Source: Flavobacterium sp. I3-2 (GTDB lineage Bacteria > Bacteroidota > Bacteroidia > Flavobacteriales > Flavobacteriaceae). Taken from it: a stretch of DNA of 64,000 nucleotides. Each line of letters starts with the position of its first letter. The first letter of the stretch is position 1. The translations under genes were made by a program, and so were the position numbers. Positions 22,148-31,738 of this stretch are shown one piece after another. The stretch spans positions 1,922,001 through 1,986,000 of the forward strand of contig NZ_CP058306.1 in NCBI RefSeq assembly GCF_013389595.1, written 5' to 3'. The notes beneath the pieces are model-generated. The model saw only the letters and a list, made by a program, of their open reading frames with translations. It was not told the DNA's origin and did not search any database.

Positions 22148-24181
22148 CTACCAGCCGCCACCGCCACCGCTACCGCCGCCAGATGAACCTCCACCTGACG
22201 AACCACTGCTCGAACTTCCGCCTCCAAAACTTCCGCCCGAACTCGAACTTTGTGAAGGTTCTCTTGACGATGAAGTAAACGAATCGGTTAAACTTGTTGC
22301 GATTGAAGAACCAAAATAAGCAGCATTAAAACTACTGCCACTGTACCAAGTTGGTTCATAACTTAATGCTGATTCTAAAATTAATTGGTTGAATTTATCT
22401 CCCCAAATTTTATCAACTTCAAACATAATAGCGTAAGGCAAGTATTTTTCAAAAATTTCTGGAGTTAATTTCGGAGCATTGAAAAACTTTAATTGTTCGT
22501 TTTCTGCTGCTGCCATATACATTTTAAAACCTTCTATTTCTGCTTGAATTCTCAATTTTTCTACAGTAGGTTTTTTAATTAGTTTACGCATAATAAGTAA
22601 ACCAATTCCGCCAATAAAGAAGAAAGCATAACAAGATTTTAAAGCAATTGTGTTTTCACTGTTAAAAAAAGAAAAGATTAATGTGAAAATTGTTGCTATT
22701 GCTTGAAAGAAAATCATCAGTCCGAAAAAAACTTTTAAACAACCAACCATAACTGACTTAGCTTGATTTCTGGTAGCGTAGAAAAATACAACCGGTAAAA
22801 TTATACTAGCAACTAAAAATTGTGTTAAGTCTGTGATTTGCGAATTTTCGTTTAGAAAATTAGAAATGATGAAGCTAACTAAGAATGCAATAAAATATAA
22901 TAATGCAGGTTTGGTTAATAACTTGGCATTATTTCCTTCTTTTAAAAGAGGTTCATATTCGTTTTTAATTGCAATTTCATAACCAGATAAAGCTCTTTTT
23001 ATACTTGGGTCGTAATCTCCATCAATATCGATGGTGTTTTTTTTCTTGAAAAGTTCACGCATCAACGATTTTTCTTCCTCTTTTAAAAAAGATGAATTTT
23101 TGTCTCTTAATTTTGTTAATCTAAAACTTTGTGATGAGGATAACCCAAAGAATTTTTTGGTTTTTATTTCTTCGATTAATATAAATTTATGAACAGCCAA
23201 ATAAGTTAATGTAGCTGTAATTGATTTTTTCTTTATTTTTTCAAAATGATAAAAACCTAAAGCCGCAGGAGATAAATTATCTGGCGGACTAAATTGCGGA
23301 TGAACTGTTGGTTTTTCAGGGTCGATTCCGTGTGTTTTCCAAAGGTTATAACAAACATAACTTAAATAAATAAACACAATAATTAACAATGCAGTTATTC
23401 CATAAACTTCTAGAAAACCTGGTGGTGGTGGAGGTTGAACAATTCCTTTTTTAAATCCGACAGCGACGGTTAAACCTTCACTTGAATTTAAATTTTGTGC
23501 GTGCCAAACCATTGTAGTATTATCAATTTTTTGACTGCTGCAATTCTGTTCATTACTTCCAAAACTTCCAGTATAACAAGCGTTTTGAATAATATCTGCA
23601 CCATTTGGTAAGTGCACAGTTACTTCTACATTATCAATCGAAAAGTCCCATTCGGTTCCCGTAGCATTCCAATACAATTCGTCATAATCTGTAAAGAAAC
23701 CGATTTGTTTTTTTACGCTGTATTTAATTTCATAAGTATAAATACCAGGGTCTAGAATTACATCTTCTTTTCCGATGTAAATCTTTAACCATTCATCACT
23801 TTTTTCGGTAAGATAACCATCTTTTACACCATCTCTTTTTATCGAAATAATGTTGTGCTTAACAGGAAAAGTTTGGTTATTAAGATTTCGTTTAATTGGT
23901 AAAGTTCGGTAAATACCACGACTGATGTTATTTCCTTTACTATTAACTTTTATGGTTTCTGTAACTTCTAAACTTGAATCTGTATTTACAATTACGTCAA
24001 CTTGATATGCAAGAATTTTTTCGTAATCGTAATAATTATCATTTTTTTCAAAATACAAATCAGAGTCTTCTGTTGTAGTTTCTTCAGATTTCACTTGAAT
24101 TACGTTATCTACATTTTCTCTATTTTGTCCAAAAGAAATGAAGGATAAAATGAATATTAAAAAACAAAGTAGTTTTTTCAT
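22148..24181 (-). CDS. DUF2207-family membrane protein with Gly/Ser-rich tail
   Basis: 677 residues: signal peptide 1-18 (ending ISFGQ), an extracytoplasmic DUF2207 domain (about 45-255, including VDVIVNTDSSLEVTETIKV and YWNATGTEWDFSIDNVEV), a membrane helix (about 260-282), a cytoplasmic segment, and about four more helices (about 425-540). The last ~60 residues are low-complexity Ser/Gly (GGGSSSSGSSGGGSSGGGSG) ending GGGW, a typical end for this family. It starts 3 bp downstream of the LemA gene; LemA-DUF2207 pairs are common. Molecular function is not established. Confidence 0.88.
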   Translation of the reverse strand: MKKLLCFLIFILSFISFGQNRENVDNVIQVKSEETTTEDSDLYFEKNDNYYDYEKILAYQVDVIVNTDSSLEVTETIKVNSKGNNISRGIYRTLPIKRNLNNQTFPVKHNIISIKRDGVKDGYLTEKSDEWLKIYIGKEDVILDPGIYTYEIKYSVKKQIGFFTDYDELYWNATGTEWDFSIDNVEVTVHLPNGADIIQNACYTGSFGSNEQNCSSQKIDNTTMVWHAQNLNSSEGLTVAVGFKKGIVQPPPPPGFLEVYGITALLIIVFIYLSYVCYNLWKTHGIDPEKPTVHPQFSPPDNLSPAALGFYHFEKIKKKSITATLTYLAVHKFILIEEIKTKKFFGLSSSQSFRLTKLRDKNSSFLKEEEKSLMRELFKKKNTIDIDGDYDPSIKRALSGYEIAIKNEYEPLLKEGNNAKLLTKPALLYFIAFLVSFIISNFLNENSQITDLTQFLVASIILPVVFFYATRNQAKSVMVGCLKVFFGLMIFFQAIATIFTLIFSFFNSENTIALKSCYAFFFIGGIGLLIMRKLIKKPTVEKLRIQAEIEGFKMYMAAAENEQLKFFNAPKLTPEIFEKYLPYAIMFEVDKIWGDKFNQLILESALSYEPTWYSGSSFNAAYFGSSIATSLTDSFTSSSREPSQSSSSGGSFGGGSSSSGSSGGGSSGGGSGGGGGW

Positions 24182-24184
24182 TGA

Positions 24185-24739
24185 TTAAAATTTTACTTGT
24201 GGTGTGGTTTTTTCTTCTTGATTTTCGATTTCGAAGAATTTTGATTTTTGAAATCCGTACATATTAGCAATCATATTATTCGGAAATATTTCAATTTTAA
24301 TGTTGTATTCTCGAACAGTTCCGTTATAATATCGTCTTGATTTTTCGATGTCTGTTTCGATGTCTGTTAAATCAGATTGAAGTTGTTGAAAATTTGTATT
24401 TGCTTTTAAATCCGGATAATTTTCAGAAAGTGCAAACAAATTCATCATCGCATGATTTAAAGTTTGTTCTGCAATTTGTTTGTGTTCTACATCTTTTGTA
24501 TTAACAGCTTGATTTCTAGCTTCGATAACATTTTGCAGTGTTTCTTTTTCATGCGTTGCATATCCTTTAACTGTTTCGACTAAATTCGGAATCAAATCGT
24601 AACGTTTTTTTAGCATCACATCAATCACACTCCAAGCTTCTTCAACTAAATTTCTATTTTTTATTAATGCGTTATAAATTGAAATTGCATATAAAATTAG
24701 TATTGCCAACGGTATAAATAAGTATAATAATACAGCCAT
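24185..24739 (-). CDS. LemA family protein
   Basis: 184 residues with an N-terminal membrane helix (about 4-22) and the helical LemA core: NALIKNRNLVEEAWSVIDVMLKKRYDLIPNLVETVKGY, then the ENYPDLKANTNFQQLQ box and the IEIFPNNMIANMYGF C-terminal box. It is the first gene of an operon with the DUF2207 and DKNYY-like proteins. LemA proteins are envelope-associated helical bundles of uncertain role. Confidence 0.93.
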   Translation of the reverse strand: MAVLLYLFIPLAILILYAISIYNALIKNRNLVEEAWSVIDVMLKKRYDLIPNLVETVKGYATHEKETLQNVIEARNQAVNTKDVEHKQIAEQTLNHAMMNLFALSENYPDLKANTNFQQLQSDLTDIETDIEKSRRYYNGTVREYNIKIEIFPNNMIANMYGFQKSKFFEIENQEEKTTPQVKF

Positions 24740-24933
24740 AATTTTAAAATTGTGAGTTTTGTTATTTGTTTCTTTTTATTTGTGTTAATTTTTTATGTAA
24801 ATATACTTAATTATAATAAAATGTTTATTTAGTATTGCTTTATTTGTTAAAGCTATGTTCGAAATAATTTACGTATTTATAGTTGATTTAGAATTAAATG
24901 TCTATTTTTATTTCTTAAAAAATAAAATCACTT

Positions 24934-26085
24934 ATGAATTTACATCAAATAAGAGTTAAAGAAGTTTATAGCTTTTTAGACAATAAAGACATTCTTTTGG
25001 GATTTCGAAAGCTGTTAGATTGTGCTATGGATACGCAAAATATGTCGATTTATCAAGAAGCAATTAATCTTACAGATTGGAAAGAAAATAATCCGAATGA
25101 AATTGATGAATTAATCGTACGTTCAAAAAAAGTTTTAGAAAAAATCAATCAAATTGAAGTTGTTGAAACTTCGCGAGAAATATCTGTTCTTGAAGCTCAA
25201 GATATTTGTAAAACCTACGGATTTTCTAAATTCGCTTTAGGACCAGTTTCTGTTCAAATTAAAAAAGGACAAGTTTATGGATTGGTTGGCGAAAACGGAA
25301 ACGGAAAAACAACTTTACTACGAATTTTAGCTAAAGAAATTTCATTTAATCAAGGCAATTTAAAATTCAGTTTTAGTGCAGAAGCTAAAAGCGATTACGA
25401 TTTACGAACACGTTTGATTTATATTCCACAACGAACTGAACGTTGGTACGGAAGTTTAAAAGATAATTTAAAATTTGTTTTAGCAAATTATGGCGAAAAA
25501 CCATCAGAAATTGAAACACGCGTTTTAATGATGATTGCTCGTTTAGGACTTTGGAAATACAAACATTTGCAATGGAACGAATTATCTTCAGGTTACAAAA
25601 TGCGTTTTGAATTGGCTCGAACTTTACTACGAAAACCCGAAATTTTATTGTTAGATGAACCTTTGGCGAATTTAGATGTTCTTGCGCAACAAGTTATTCT
25701 CGAAGATTTAAAGGCAATTTCCAATTCGGTTAACAACCCGATTGCTTTGATATTAAGTTCGCAACAATTATATGAAGTCGAAAAGATGTCTGATAAAGTT
25801 ATCTTTTTGAAGAATGGTCGTTATAAAGATAATTTAGAAGAAGAAGTTCAACTACAAAATGATTTAATTATTGAAATCGATAGTTCCGTTTCGCGTGAAA
25901 TTCTTCAAGAAGTATTTGCAGAAGTTGGTTTACTAAAAATGGTTTACAATGGCGGAATTTACGTTGTGTATTTTAGCAATGAAGTTCAATTTAGTGATGT
26001 GCTGTTTTTGTTAGGAAAAGCTAAAGTTCCGTTGACATACATCCGTAATATTTCTGCTTCGACACGTCGATTCTTTATGAACTAA
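24934..26085 (+). CDS. ABC transporter ATP-binding protein
   Basis: 383 residues. A ~80-residue helical N-terminal extension precedes the ABC ATPase domain, which has Walker A GENGNGKTT (about 119-127), signature LSSGYKMRFELART (about 217-230), Walker B ILLLDEPLANLD, and SSQQLYE in place of the usual H-loop. That loop carries Gln-Gln rather than His, a notable change. A ~90-residue C-terminal domain follows. It lies 15 bp upstream of a large membrane protein, its likely permease. A probable exporter or membrane-remodelling complex; substrate unknown. Confidence 0.9.
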   Translation: MNLHQIRVKEVYSFLDNKDILLGFRKLLDCAMDTQNMSIYQEAINLTDWKENNPNEIDELIVRSKKVLEKINQIEVVETSREISVLEAQDICKTYGFSKFALGPVSVQIKKGQVYGLVGENGNGKTTLLRILAKEISFNQGNLKFSFSAEAKSDYDLRTRLIYIPQRTERWYGSLKDNLKFVLANYGEKPSEIETRVLMMIARLGLWKYKHLQWNELSSGYKMRFELARTLLRKPEILLLDEPLANLDVLAQQVILEDLKAISNSVNNPIALILSSQQLYEVEKMSDKVIFLKNGRYKDNLEEEVQLQNDLIIEIDSSVSREILQEVFAEVGLLKMVYNGGIYVVYFSNEVQFSDVLFLLGKAKVPLTYIRNISASTRRFFMN

Positions 26086-26100
26086 TTAAAGCACTTAATC

Positions 26101-27936
26101 ATGAATATTTTTTCAAAAATTAATCAAAACTTATTAGAACGTTATCCATCAATTTGGAACACAAAAATTGTTTGGATTTTATCAATAGCATTTTGCGTTC
26201 ATCTTTTATTTTTCGTAATTGGATTGTTATCTCATTCAAATCCAACAAGTTTGCAGAATTATTATGTGCTTGACGATTATTTCAATAATGGTTTGGTTTT
26301 GGCCAATATTGTAATTTCTATTTTATTACTCGTTGGATGGCTGGTTTATATGTTTAAGAACAATTCATTTAAGAATTTTTATCCAACATCAAGCTTGCAT
26401 TTATTTGGGCAATTTTTTCAATATTTTATAATTGTTTTATTTAGTACGACATTTTATTATTCATATATGTTTGGTTTTCAGACTTATGTTAATGTAAAAT
26501 ATGACGATGCTAAAATGATTAAGCAAATTGATTTAGTAAATAAAGTTTATCCATTTCTTACTTTTGAACCAAGTACCTATTTAGTTACCAATAAGCAATA
26601 TCCAGAAGCTTTTTCAGAATTATATTGCGAAACGGATCCTAACAAAATTGATACTTCAAAAAAATATTATACCTATTATAATTCCTTTTATCAGTTTTAT
26701 GATTTGTATTCAATAACTGTAACAGAGCGCGATAGTTTAAATAGATTTATTTATCCAAAACGAGAAGAGTTAAATGCAATACCGCTAGCATATACAAACG
26801 AACAAGAAAAAAAATGTATTTTTTATTTTAAGAAGAATGTTGCAGATGTTTCTGAGTTTATAAAAAATGCAAATATGAATTACGGGAACTTTTCAGATGT
26901 ATTATATATTTTTGGTTCAGGTAAAGGAACAAGTTACGGACATAGTAATTATTACGATTATCCAGAAGCTGAAAAAGAAGTTGATAAATCAATTGGAATT
27001 CAACAAAACAAACAAATTGTTGAACTTCTGAAACGCAACAATAAGCAAGAATTTAAAAAATTATTTAGCGAATTTTTAGCACTTTCAGATGAATACCAAA
27101 TCAAGCATAATTTAACCGATGAGGTTTGGTTAAAATTAGTTTTCGAATCTCCAAATTTCGATGTTCAAAAATTCATTCTAAAAAATAAACCAATAGTAAA
27201 TGGTAACTACGATTATCCAACTTATTATGAAGATGAATATGGCGAAGTAGCTGTTGCAGTAGCAGATGTTTCTTATGGAGAAGGTAACACAGCTGAAGAC
27301 CCTTTGGTTACCGAAAGACGAGAATTTATTAGAAAGGCAACAACTAAAAATTATTATGAAATTGAAAATTTGAAGTCGCTTTTAGCCAATGTTGATGAAG
27401 TAAAAGATAGTAATTTTTTCATGGAATCTATTGCTATATTTTTATGGATTTCATTCGCATTTAGCACTTTAATCTTTAGTTTCAGAGTAACAAATTTGCG
27501 AGCATTGCTTTTTGGTATTATTTCGGCTGGAGTTGTTAGTTTAGTTTCTTCTATCATTTTTGTTGGAATCGCGTTCTTTTTACAAGAAAAAATTATTTTC
27601 TTAGTAAGTTATTATGGACTTTTAATAAGTTCATTAATTATATTTATTCCGGTTTTTGCGCCTAATTTTGGCTCTAAACTTTTCCGTTCAATTTTGATTA
27701 ATATTAGCGTAAATGGATTTGTTTTCTATGTGTTTTTAATTTTAGGAATTATAAGTTTTCATCAAGAAGAAGCCTGTGATAAGCTGAATCGAATAAATCA
27801 TAATTATATTCCGTGCGATACTATTTTAGAAACATTAGATATTCAAGGAACCAGTTTGGTTATGTTGATTTCAGGTTTTATTTTCATTTTCTTATATTCA
27901 AGTGTAATTAAAAAATGGAAAGCTTCACCAGAATAA
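26101..27936 (+). CDS. Eight-helix membrane protein, probable partner of the ABC ATPase
   Basis: 611 residues. Three predicted membrane helices (about 22-45, 65-87, 102-125) are followed by a ~315-residue soluble region and five more helices (about 442-464, 470-496, 500-522, 531-552, 583-604). The layout resembles ABC-2 or FtsX-like permeases with a large external domain, but no motif is clear. A terminator follows directly, so it forms a two-gene unit with the ATPase gene. Function inferred from context only. Confidence 0.75.
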   Translation: MNIFSKINQNLLERYPSIWNTKIVWILSIAFCVHLLFFVIGLLSHSNPTSLQNYYVLDDYFNNGLVLANIVISILLLVGWLVYMFKNNSFKNFYPTSSLHLFGQFFQYFIIVLFSTTFYYSYMFGFQTYVNVKYDDAKMIKQIDLVNKVYPFLTFEPSTYLVTNKQYPEAFSELYCETDPNKIDTSKKYYTYYNSFYQFYDLYSITVTERDSLNRFIYPKREELNAIPLAYTNEQEKKCIFYFKKNVADVSEFIKNANMNYGNFSDVLYIFGSGKGTSYGHSNYYDYPEAEKEVDKSIGIQQNKQIVELLKRNNKQEFKKLFSEFLALSDEYQIKHNLTDEVWLKLVFESPNFDVQKFILKNKPIVNGNYDYPTYYEDEYGEVAVAVADVSYGEGNTAEDPLVTERREFIRKATTKNYYEIENLKSLLANVDEVKDSNFFMESIAIFLWISFAFSTLIFSFRVTNLRALLFGIISAGVVSLVSSIIFVGIAFFLQEKIIFLVSYYGLLISSLIIFIPVFAPNFGSKLFRSILINISVNGFVFYVFLILGIISFHQEEACDKLNRINHNYIPCDTILETLDIQGTSLVMLISGFIFIFLYSSVIKKWKASPE

Positions 27937-27949
27937 ATCTATAAAAGCA

Positions 27950-27982
27950 AAAATGCCTTCAAATTCTGAAGGCATTTTTTAT
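27950..27982. terminator. Bidirectional terminator between convergent genes
   Basis: Stem AATGCCTTCA/TGAAGGCATT (27952-27961 with 27967-27976) with A and T flanks. It lies between the eight-helix protein gene and the convergent hydrolase gene, whose stop codon it reaches. Confidence 0.85.
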
Positions 27983-29115
27983 TCAACTGTTTTCCACCAA
28001 TAATCAAATTTTTGATTTGGATTATTTAAATCAATTAAACTTCCAATTTTTGGAGTAATAATCGGAACCACAAAAGCAGCATCGTTTAAAGTTGTAATTT
28101 TTTCTAATGGTTCTTTCCAAGCATGATTAGCCAATTTAAATTTTGCCGAATGTACCGGAAACAAACGTTTAGCTTGTAAATCTTTTGATGCTTTTAAAAC
28201 TTCATCGGGTTGCATGTGAATGTATTTCCATTTGTAATCGTACTGACCGTTTTCCAAAATAACCAAATCAAACGGACCGTATTTTTCTCCAATTTCTTTA
28301 AAGTGAAAATCGTAACCGCTATCGCCACCCAAATACAAATTAAAATTTTTAGTTTTTAAAACATAAGACGTCCAAAGCGATTGATTTCTTTTAAATCCAC
28401 GACCAGAAAAATGACGTGCTGGTGTAAACATAATTAAAGTTTCTGCATCGATTTCGTAGTTTTCATACCAATCTTTTTCAATGATTTTTGATGCATCAAA
28501 TCCCCAAAATTCAAAATGTTCACCAACACCTAACGGACAAACTATTTGTTTTACTTTCGATTTGATATTTTTGATTGTTGTATAATCTAAATGGTCGTAA
28601 TGATCGTGTGTAATCAATAAAAAATCAATTTCGGGTAAATCTTCAAAAGTATAATTTGTAGCTCCTTTAAATGCATTATTTGTTCCGTAAATCGGAGACG
28701 CATTTTCGGTTAAAACGGGGTCGATTAAATATTTTTTACCATCAATCTGCATAAAATAAGACGAATGTCCAAACCAAACGATAAAATTTTCAGTAGTATC
28801 TCTGTCGATAAGATTTGTTTTTTCTGATGGAATGGAATCTAATGGAATCGCATGTTCTGCTTTATTAAAAAGCATATCTTTAAAAATATCTGTGTACGAA
28901 ACACCTTCTGTTAAATCTGGAGTTTCAGATAAATTTTGAAATTTACCATCGCTATAATTTTCAGAATTTTCAACTTTTTTAAGTCGATCTCTACTTGGCG
29001 TTTTTCCAAACAGCGGATGTTGTAAGAATACAACTGTTCCAATTGTTAACCCAACAATTAGAAATAAAAATATATAAAGCATTTTTCGAATTCTTTTTCT
29101 AGTTTTTTGTTTCAT
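27979..29115 (-). CDS. Membrane-anchored metallo-beta-lactamase-fold hydrolase (NAPE-PLD/UlaG-like)
   Basis: 378 residues. One N-terminal helix (about 12-31) anchors a metallo-hydrolase domain with the zinc motif THDHYDHLDY, a second His in FTPARHFSGRG, the Asp ligand in LYLGGDSGYD, and a late His in FPVHSAKFKL. The arrangement and length match the UlaG/NAPE-phospholipase-D-like branch rather than glyoxalase II. The substrate cannot be told from sequence. The sole promoter region would lie in the short gap shared with the divergent secreted protein at 29217. Confidence 0.87.
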   Translation of the reverse strand: MKQKTRKRIRKMLYIFLFLIVGLTIGTVVFLQHPLFGKTPSRDRLKKVENSENYSDGKFQNLSETPDLTEGVSYTDIFKDMLFNKAEHAIPLDSIPSEKTNLIDRDTTENFIVWFGHSSYFMQIDGKKYLIDPVLTENASPIYGTNNAFKGATNYTFEDLPEIDFLLITHDHYDHLDYTTIKNIKSKVKQIVCPLGVGEHFEFWGFDASKIIEKDWYENYEIDAETLIMFTPARHFSGRGFKRNQSLWTSYVLKTKNFNLYLGGDSGYDFHFKEIGEKYGPFDLVILENGQYDYKWKYIHMQPDEVLKASKDLQAKRLFPVHSAKFKLANHAWKEPLEKITTLNDAAFVVPIITPKIGSLIDLNNPNQKFDYWWKTVE

Positions 29116-29216
29116 TTTTGATTTAAATGGGCTTGGTAAAAATACGGTTTTACTTCTTAAATTTATATTAATGTTTTTGGAATGGCTTTTGATATTTTTT
29201 TGAAAAATCGATAAAC

Positions 29217-29606
29217 ATGAAAACAGTTATTTCAACCCTATTTTTACTTTTAGTTGTACTGACAACTCAAGCTCAAGAAGTAAATCAAATTCCAATAAAA
29301 CAAATTCCTGCAAAGTATATTCAAATTCAAATCATTCCGAGAACATTGTTTGAAAAAGCTTACGTTTCTGTAGATTATGGACAATTAGAAGAAAGATTTT
29401 CTAACAAGGAATTTAAAAATAAAACCATGTTAAAACGAGATAATTCGGAAATGGAATTTTTCTCATATCTAGCGCTTTTGAATTTTTTTTACGATAATGG
29501 ATTCAAACTAATTGAAAGTTATCAAGATATTTCAACAAATGTCGACCATGAAGTAACCGCAAATTCAAGAAAATATTTGTTAGAGAATTTGAATTATCAA
29601 AATTAA
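29217..29606 (+). CDS. Small secreted protein of unknown function
   Basis: 129 residues with a clear Sec signal peptide (1-19, ending TQAQ) and a mixed alpha/beta mature part of ~110 residues with no cysteine. No family is recognised. Divergent from the hydrolase gene with ~100 bp between. Confidence 0.75.
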   Translation: MKTVISTLFLLLVVLTTQAQEVNQIPIKQIPAKYIQIQIIPRTLFEKAYVSVDYGQLEERFSNKEFKNKTMLKRDNSEMEFFSYLALLNFFYDNGFKLIESYQDISTNVDHEVTANSRKYLLENLNYQN

Positions 29607-29664
29607 AGAGTATTTCTAAAATCCAATTAAATTCCTTTTATTTACAACATCAAAAAACATTGTT

Positions 29665-30090
29665 ATGGCAAAAAATAAAACGGTTTTTACAGATGAAAGC
29701 GTAATCGAATTTATCGAAAAATTAGAAAACGAAACTAAAAAATCAGATTCATATCAATTGATTCATTTAATGTCTGAAATCACAGGTCAAGAACCAAAAA
29801 TGTGGGGACCATCGATTATTGGTTTCGGACAATATCATTATAAATATGCAAGCGGTCACGAAGGCGATGCGCCTGTTTTAGGTTTTTCGCCACGAAAAGC
29901 AGCTATTTCTTTATATGTTTTTTCGGGTGCCGAAGAACATCTACCAACGGTCGAAAAATTAGGAAAATTCACGATGGGAAAAGCTTGTATTTATGTCAAA
30001 AAAATGAGCGATATCGATCTAGAAGTTTTAAATGAATTGATGCAACAATCTATCGATTTTGTATCGGAAAAGTATGAACGAATTTCTTAA
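29665..30090 (+). CDS. DUF1801 domain protein
   Basis: 141 residues matching the YdhG/DUF1801 fold: a helical start (VIEFIEKLENETKKSDSYQLIHLMSEITGQEPKMWGPSIIGFG), the YHYKYASGHEGDAP turn, and a C-terminal DLEVLNELMQQSIDFV helix. DUF1801 proteins are small and cytoplasmic, with an iron-chaperone-like fold and unclear function. It is the first of three closely packed genes (gap to the next 3 bp). Confidence 0.88.
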   Translation: MAKNKTVFTDESVIEFIEKLENETKKSDSYQLIHLMSEITGQEPKMWGPSIIGFGQYHYKYASGHEGDAPVLGFSPRKAAISLYVFSGAEEHLPTVEKLGKFTMGKACIYVKKMSDIDLEVLNELMQQSIDFVSEKYERIS

Positions 30091-30093
30091 AAT

Positions 30094-31026
30094 ATGAGTG
30101 CTTTTTTTACTATTGACGAATATATTTTGCAGTTCGATTCTGATAAACAAAATGTATTAAATGTGGTTCGTGACGCAATTTGTGAGGCTGCTCCCGAAGC
30201 AACAGAAACCATTAATTACAATATGCCAACGTTTCGTTTTAATGGAAATCTGATTCATTTTGCAATGTATAAAAACCATTTAGGAATTTATCCCGGACCC
30301 GAAACTATTGAAGCTTTTGCAGAAAAATTAACAGATTACAAAACTTCAAAAGGTGCCATTCAACTTCCTTTGGATGAAGAAATCAATGTGCAATTGATTC
30401 AGGAATTGGTTTTATACAATTTAGAAAAATTAAAAGATAAACAAGTTCCTGATTGGAAAAAACATCACAACAAATGGAGCGATGCCATTGAAATCATGGA
30501 ACAAATCATTGCCCAAACACCATTAGATAAAACCTTTAAATGGGGTGGAGATGTGTATGTTTTTGACGGTAAAAATGTGATTTCGTATGCAGGTTTTAAA
30601 AATCATTTTGCGTTGTGGTTTTTTCAAGGCGTTTATTTGCAAGACGAGGCTAAAGTTTTAATCGCGGCTTCTGAAGGAAGAACGCATGCGCAACGTCAAT
30701 GGCGATTTACGGATGCAAATCAAATGGATGAAGTTTTGATTTTGAAATACATAAATGAAGCCATTCAATTAGTTAAAAACGGAATCGAATTTAAACCAGT
30801 TAAAGCGCCACCAAAAGTAGCTTCAGGATTATTTGCAGAAGCACTTTCCAGCAATAAAAATTTGAATGATGCTTTTTATAAATTATCAATTAGTAAACAA
30901 AACGAATACATTATTTATATAGATGATGCCAAACAAGAAAAGACCAAAATTTCGCGTATCGAGAAAATAACGTCAATGATTTTGGAAGCTAAAGGTTTAA
31001 ACGATAAATATCAGAAGAAAAAATAA
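30094..31026 (+). CDS. Fused DUF1801 / YdeI-OmdA-type protein
   Basis: 310 residues in two parts. Residues 1-115 form one DUF1801 domain (YNMPTFRFNGNLIHFAMYKNHLGIYPGPETI). Residues 120-240 form a second, related domain (FKWGGDVYVFDGKNVISYAGFKNHFALWFFQG). A YdeI/OmdA-like helical tail follows (about 250-310: ALSSNKNLNDAFYKLSISKQNEYIIYIDDAKQEKTKISRIEK). The tandem arrangement suggests an internal duplication. The stop overlaps the next start by one base (TAATG), so translation is coupled. Confidence 0.85.
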   Translation: MSAFFTIDEYILQFDSDKQNVLNVVRDAICEAAPEATETINYNMPTFRFNGNLIHFAMYKNHLGIYPGPETIEAFAEKLTDYKTSKGAIQLPLDEEINVQLIQELVLYNLEKLKDKQVPDWKKHHNKWSDAIEIMEQIIAQTPLDKTFKWGGDVYVFDGKNVISYAGFKNHFALWFFQGVYLQDEAKVLIAASEGRTHAQRQWRFTDANQMDEVLILKYINEAIQLVKNGIEFKPVKAPPKVASGLFAEALSSNKNLNDAFYKLSISKQNEYIIYIDDAKQEKTKISRIEKITSMILEAKGLNDKYQKKK

Positions 31027-31529
31027 TGTCAGATTTAAGATATCGCAATGCAACTTTAAATGATTTACCTAAAATCGTAGATATTTATAATTCAACCATT
31101 GCAACTCGAATGGTTACTGCCGATACGGATCCTGTTTCGATCGAAGATAAAAGACAATGGTTTGATGAACATTCAAATGATTTTCGTCCGCTTTGGATGG
31201 TTGAAAACGAAAGGAATGAAGTGGTTGGTTGGGTAAGTTTTCAATCGTTTTATGGACGTCCTGCTTACAACGGAACTGCAGAAATAAGTATTTATTTAGA
31301 TGAGAATTTTAGAGGAAATGGTTTCGGAAAACAAATTCTAAATTATAGTTTACAACAAGCATCAACGTTTGGAATCAAAGATGTTTTGGCTTTTATTTTT
31401 GCACATAACCAACCAAGTTTAAAATTATTTGAAAAGTTTGGATTTGAAGTTTGGGGTAATTTCCCGAACATCGCAGTTTTAGATAACATCGAACGAACAT
31501 TGATTATTTTAGGAAAGCGAATTGTATAA
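31026..31529 (+). CDS. GNAT acetyltransferase, phosphinothricin-acetyltransferase-like
   Basis: 167-residue GNAT protein. The opening (RNATLNDLPKIVDIYNSTIAT) and the acetyl-CoA loop region (AEISIYLDENFRGNGFGKQIL, with the RGNGFGK pyrophosphate loop) match the Pat/bar-like branch. The true substrate in this organism is unknown; amino-acid analogues are typical. Last gene of the DUF1801 cluster. Confidence 0.88.
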   Translation: MSDLRYRNATLNDLPKIVDIYNSTIATRMVTADTDPVSIEDKRQWFDEHSNDFRPLWMVENERNEVVGWVSFQSFYGRPAYNGTAEISIYLDENFRGNGFGKQILNYSLQQASTFGIKDVLAFIFAHNQPSLKLFEKFGFEVWGNFPNIAVLDNIERTLIILGKRIV

Positions 31530-31738
31530 CTAGGTATAAAGCTGACTTTAATGCTTTTAAATTTTCAATAGATAATTAAAATTTTTAAATTTAAAGTTCT
31601 ATAAATGAATAGTATTGTATTTACATTTGAAGCCAAACTCTTTTAAAGAATTCTCTTAAATGTAACTGAAACAATTTATTAAAATCGCTTTCAAGAAATG
31701 CCTTTAGAATATATGAATATTCATTAAGAATTATAAAA

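Noticed and set aside
31026..31529. Phosphinothricin resistance gene
   Set aside because: Similarity is to the wider GNAT branch; resistance to the herbicide cannot be inferred from sequence alone.
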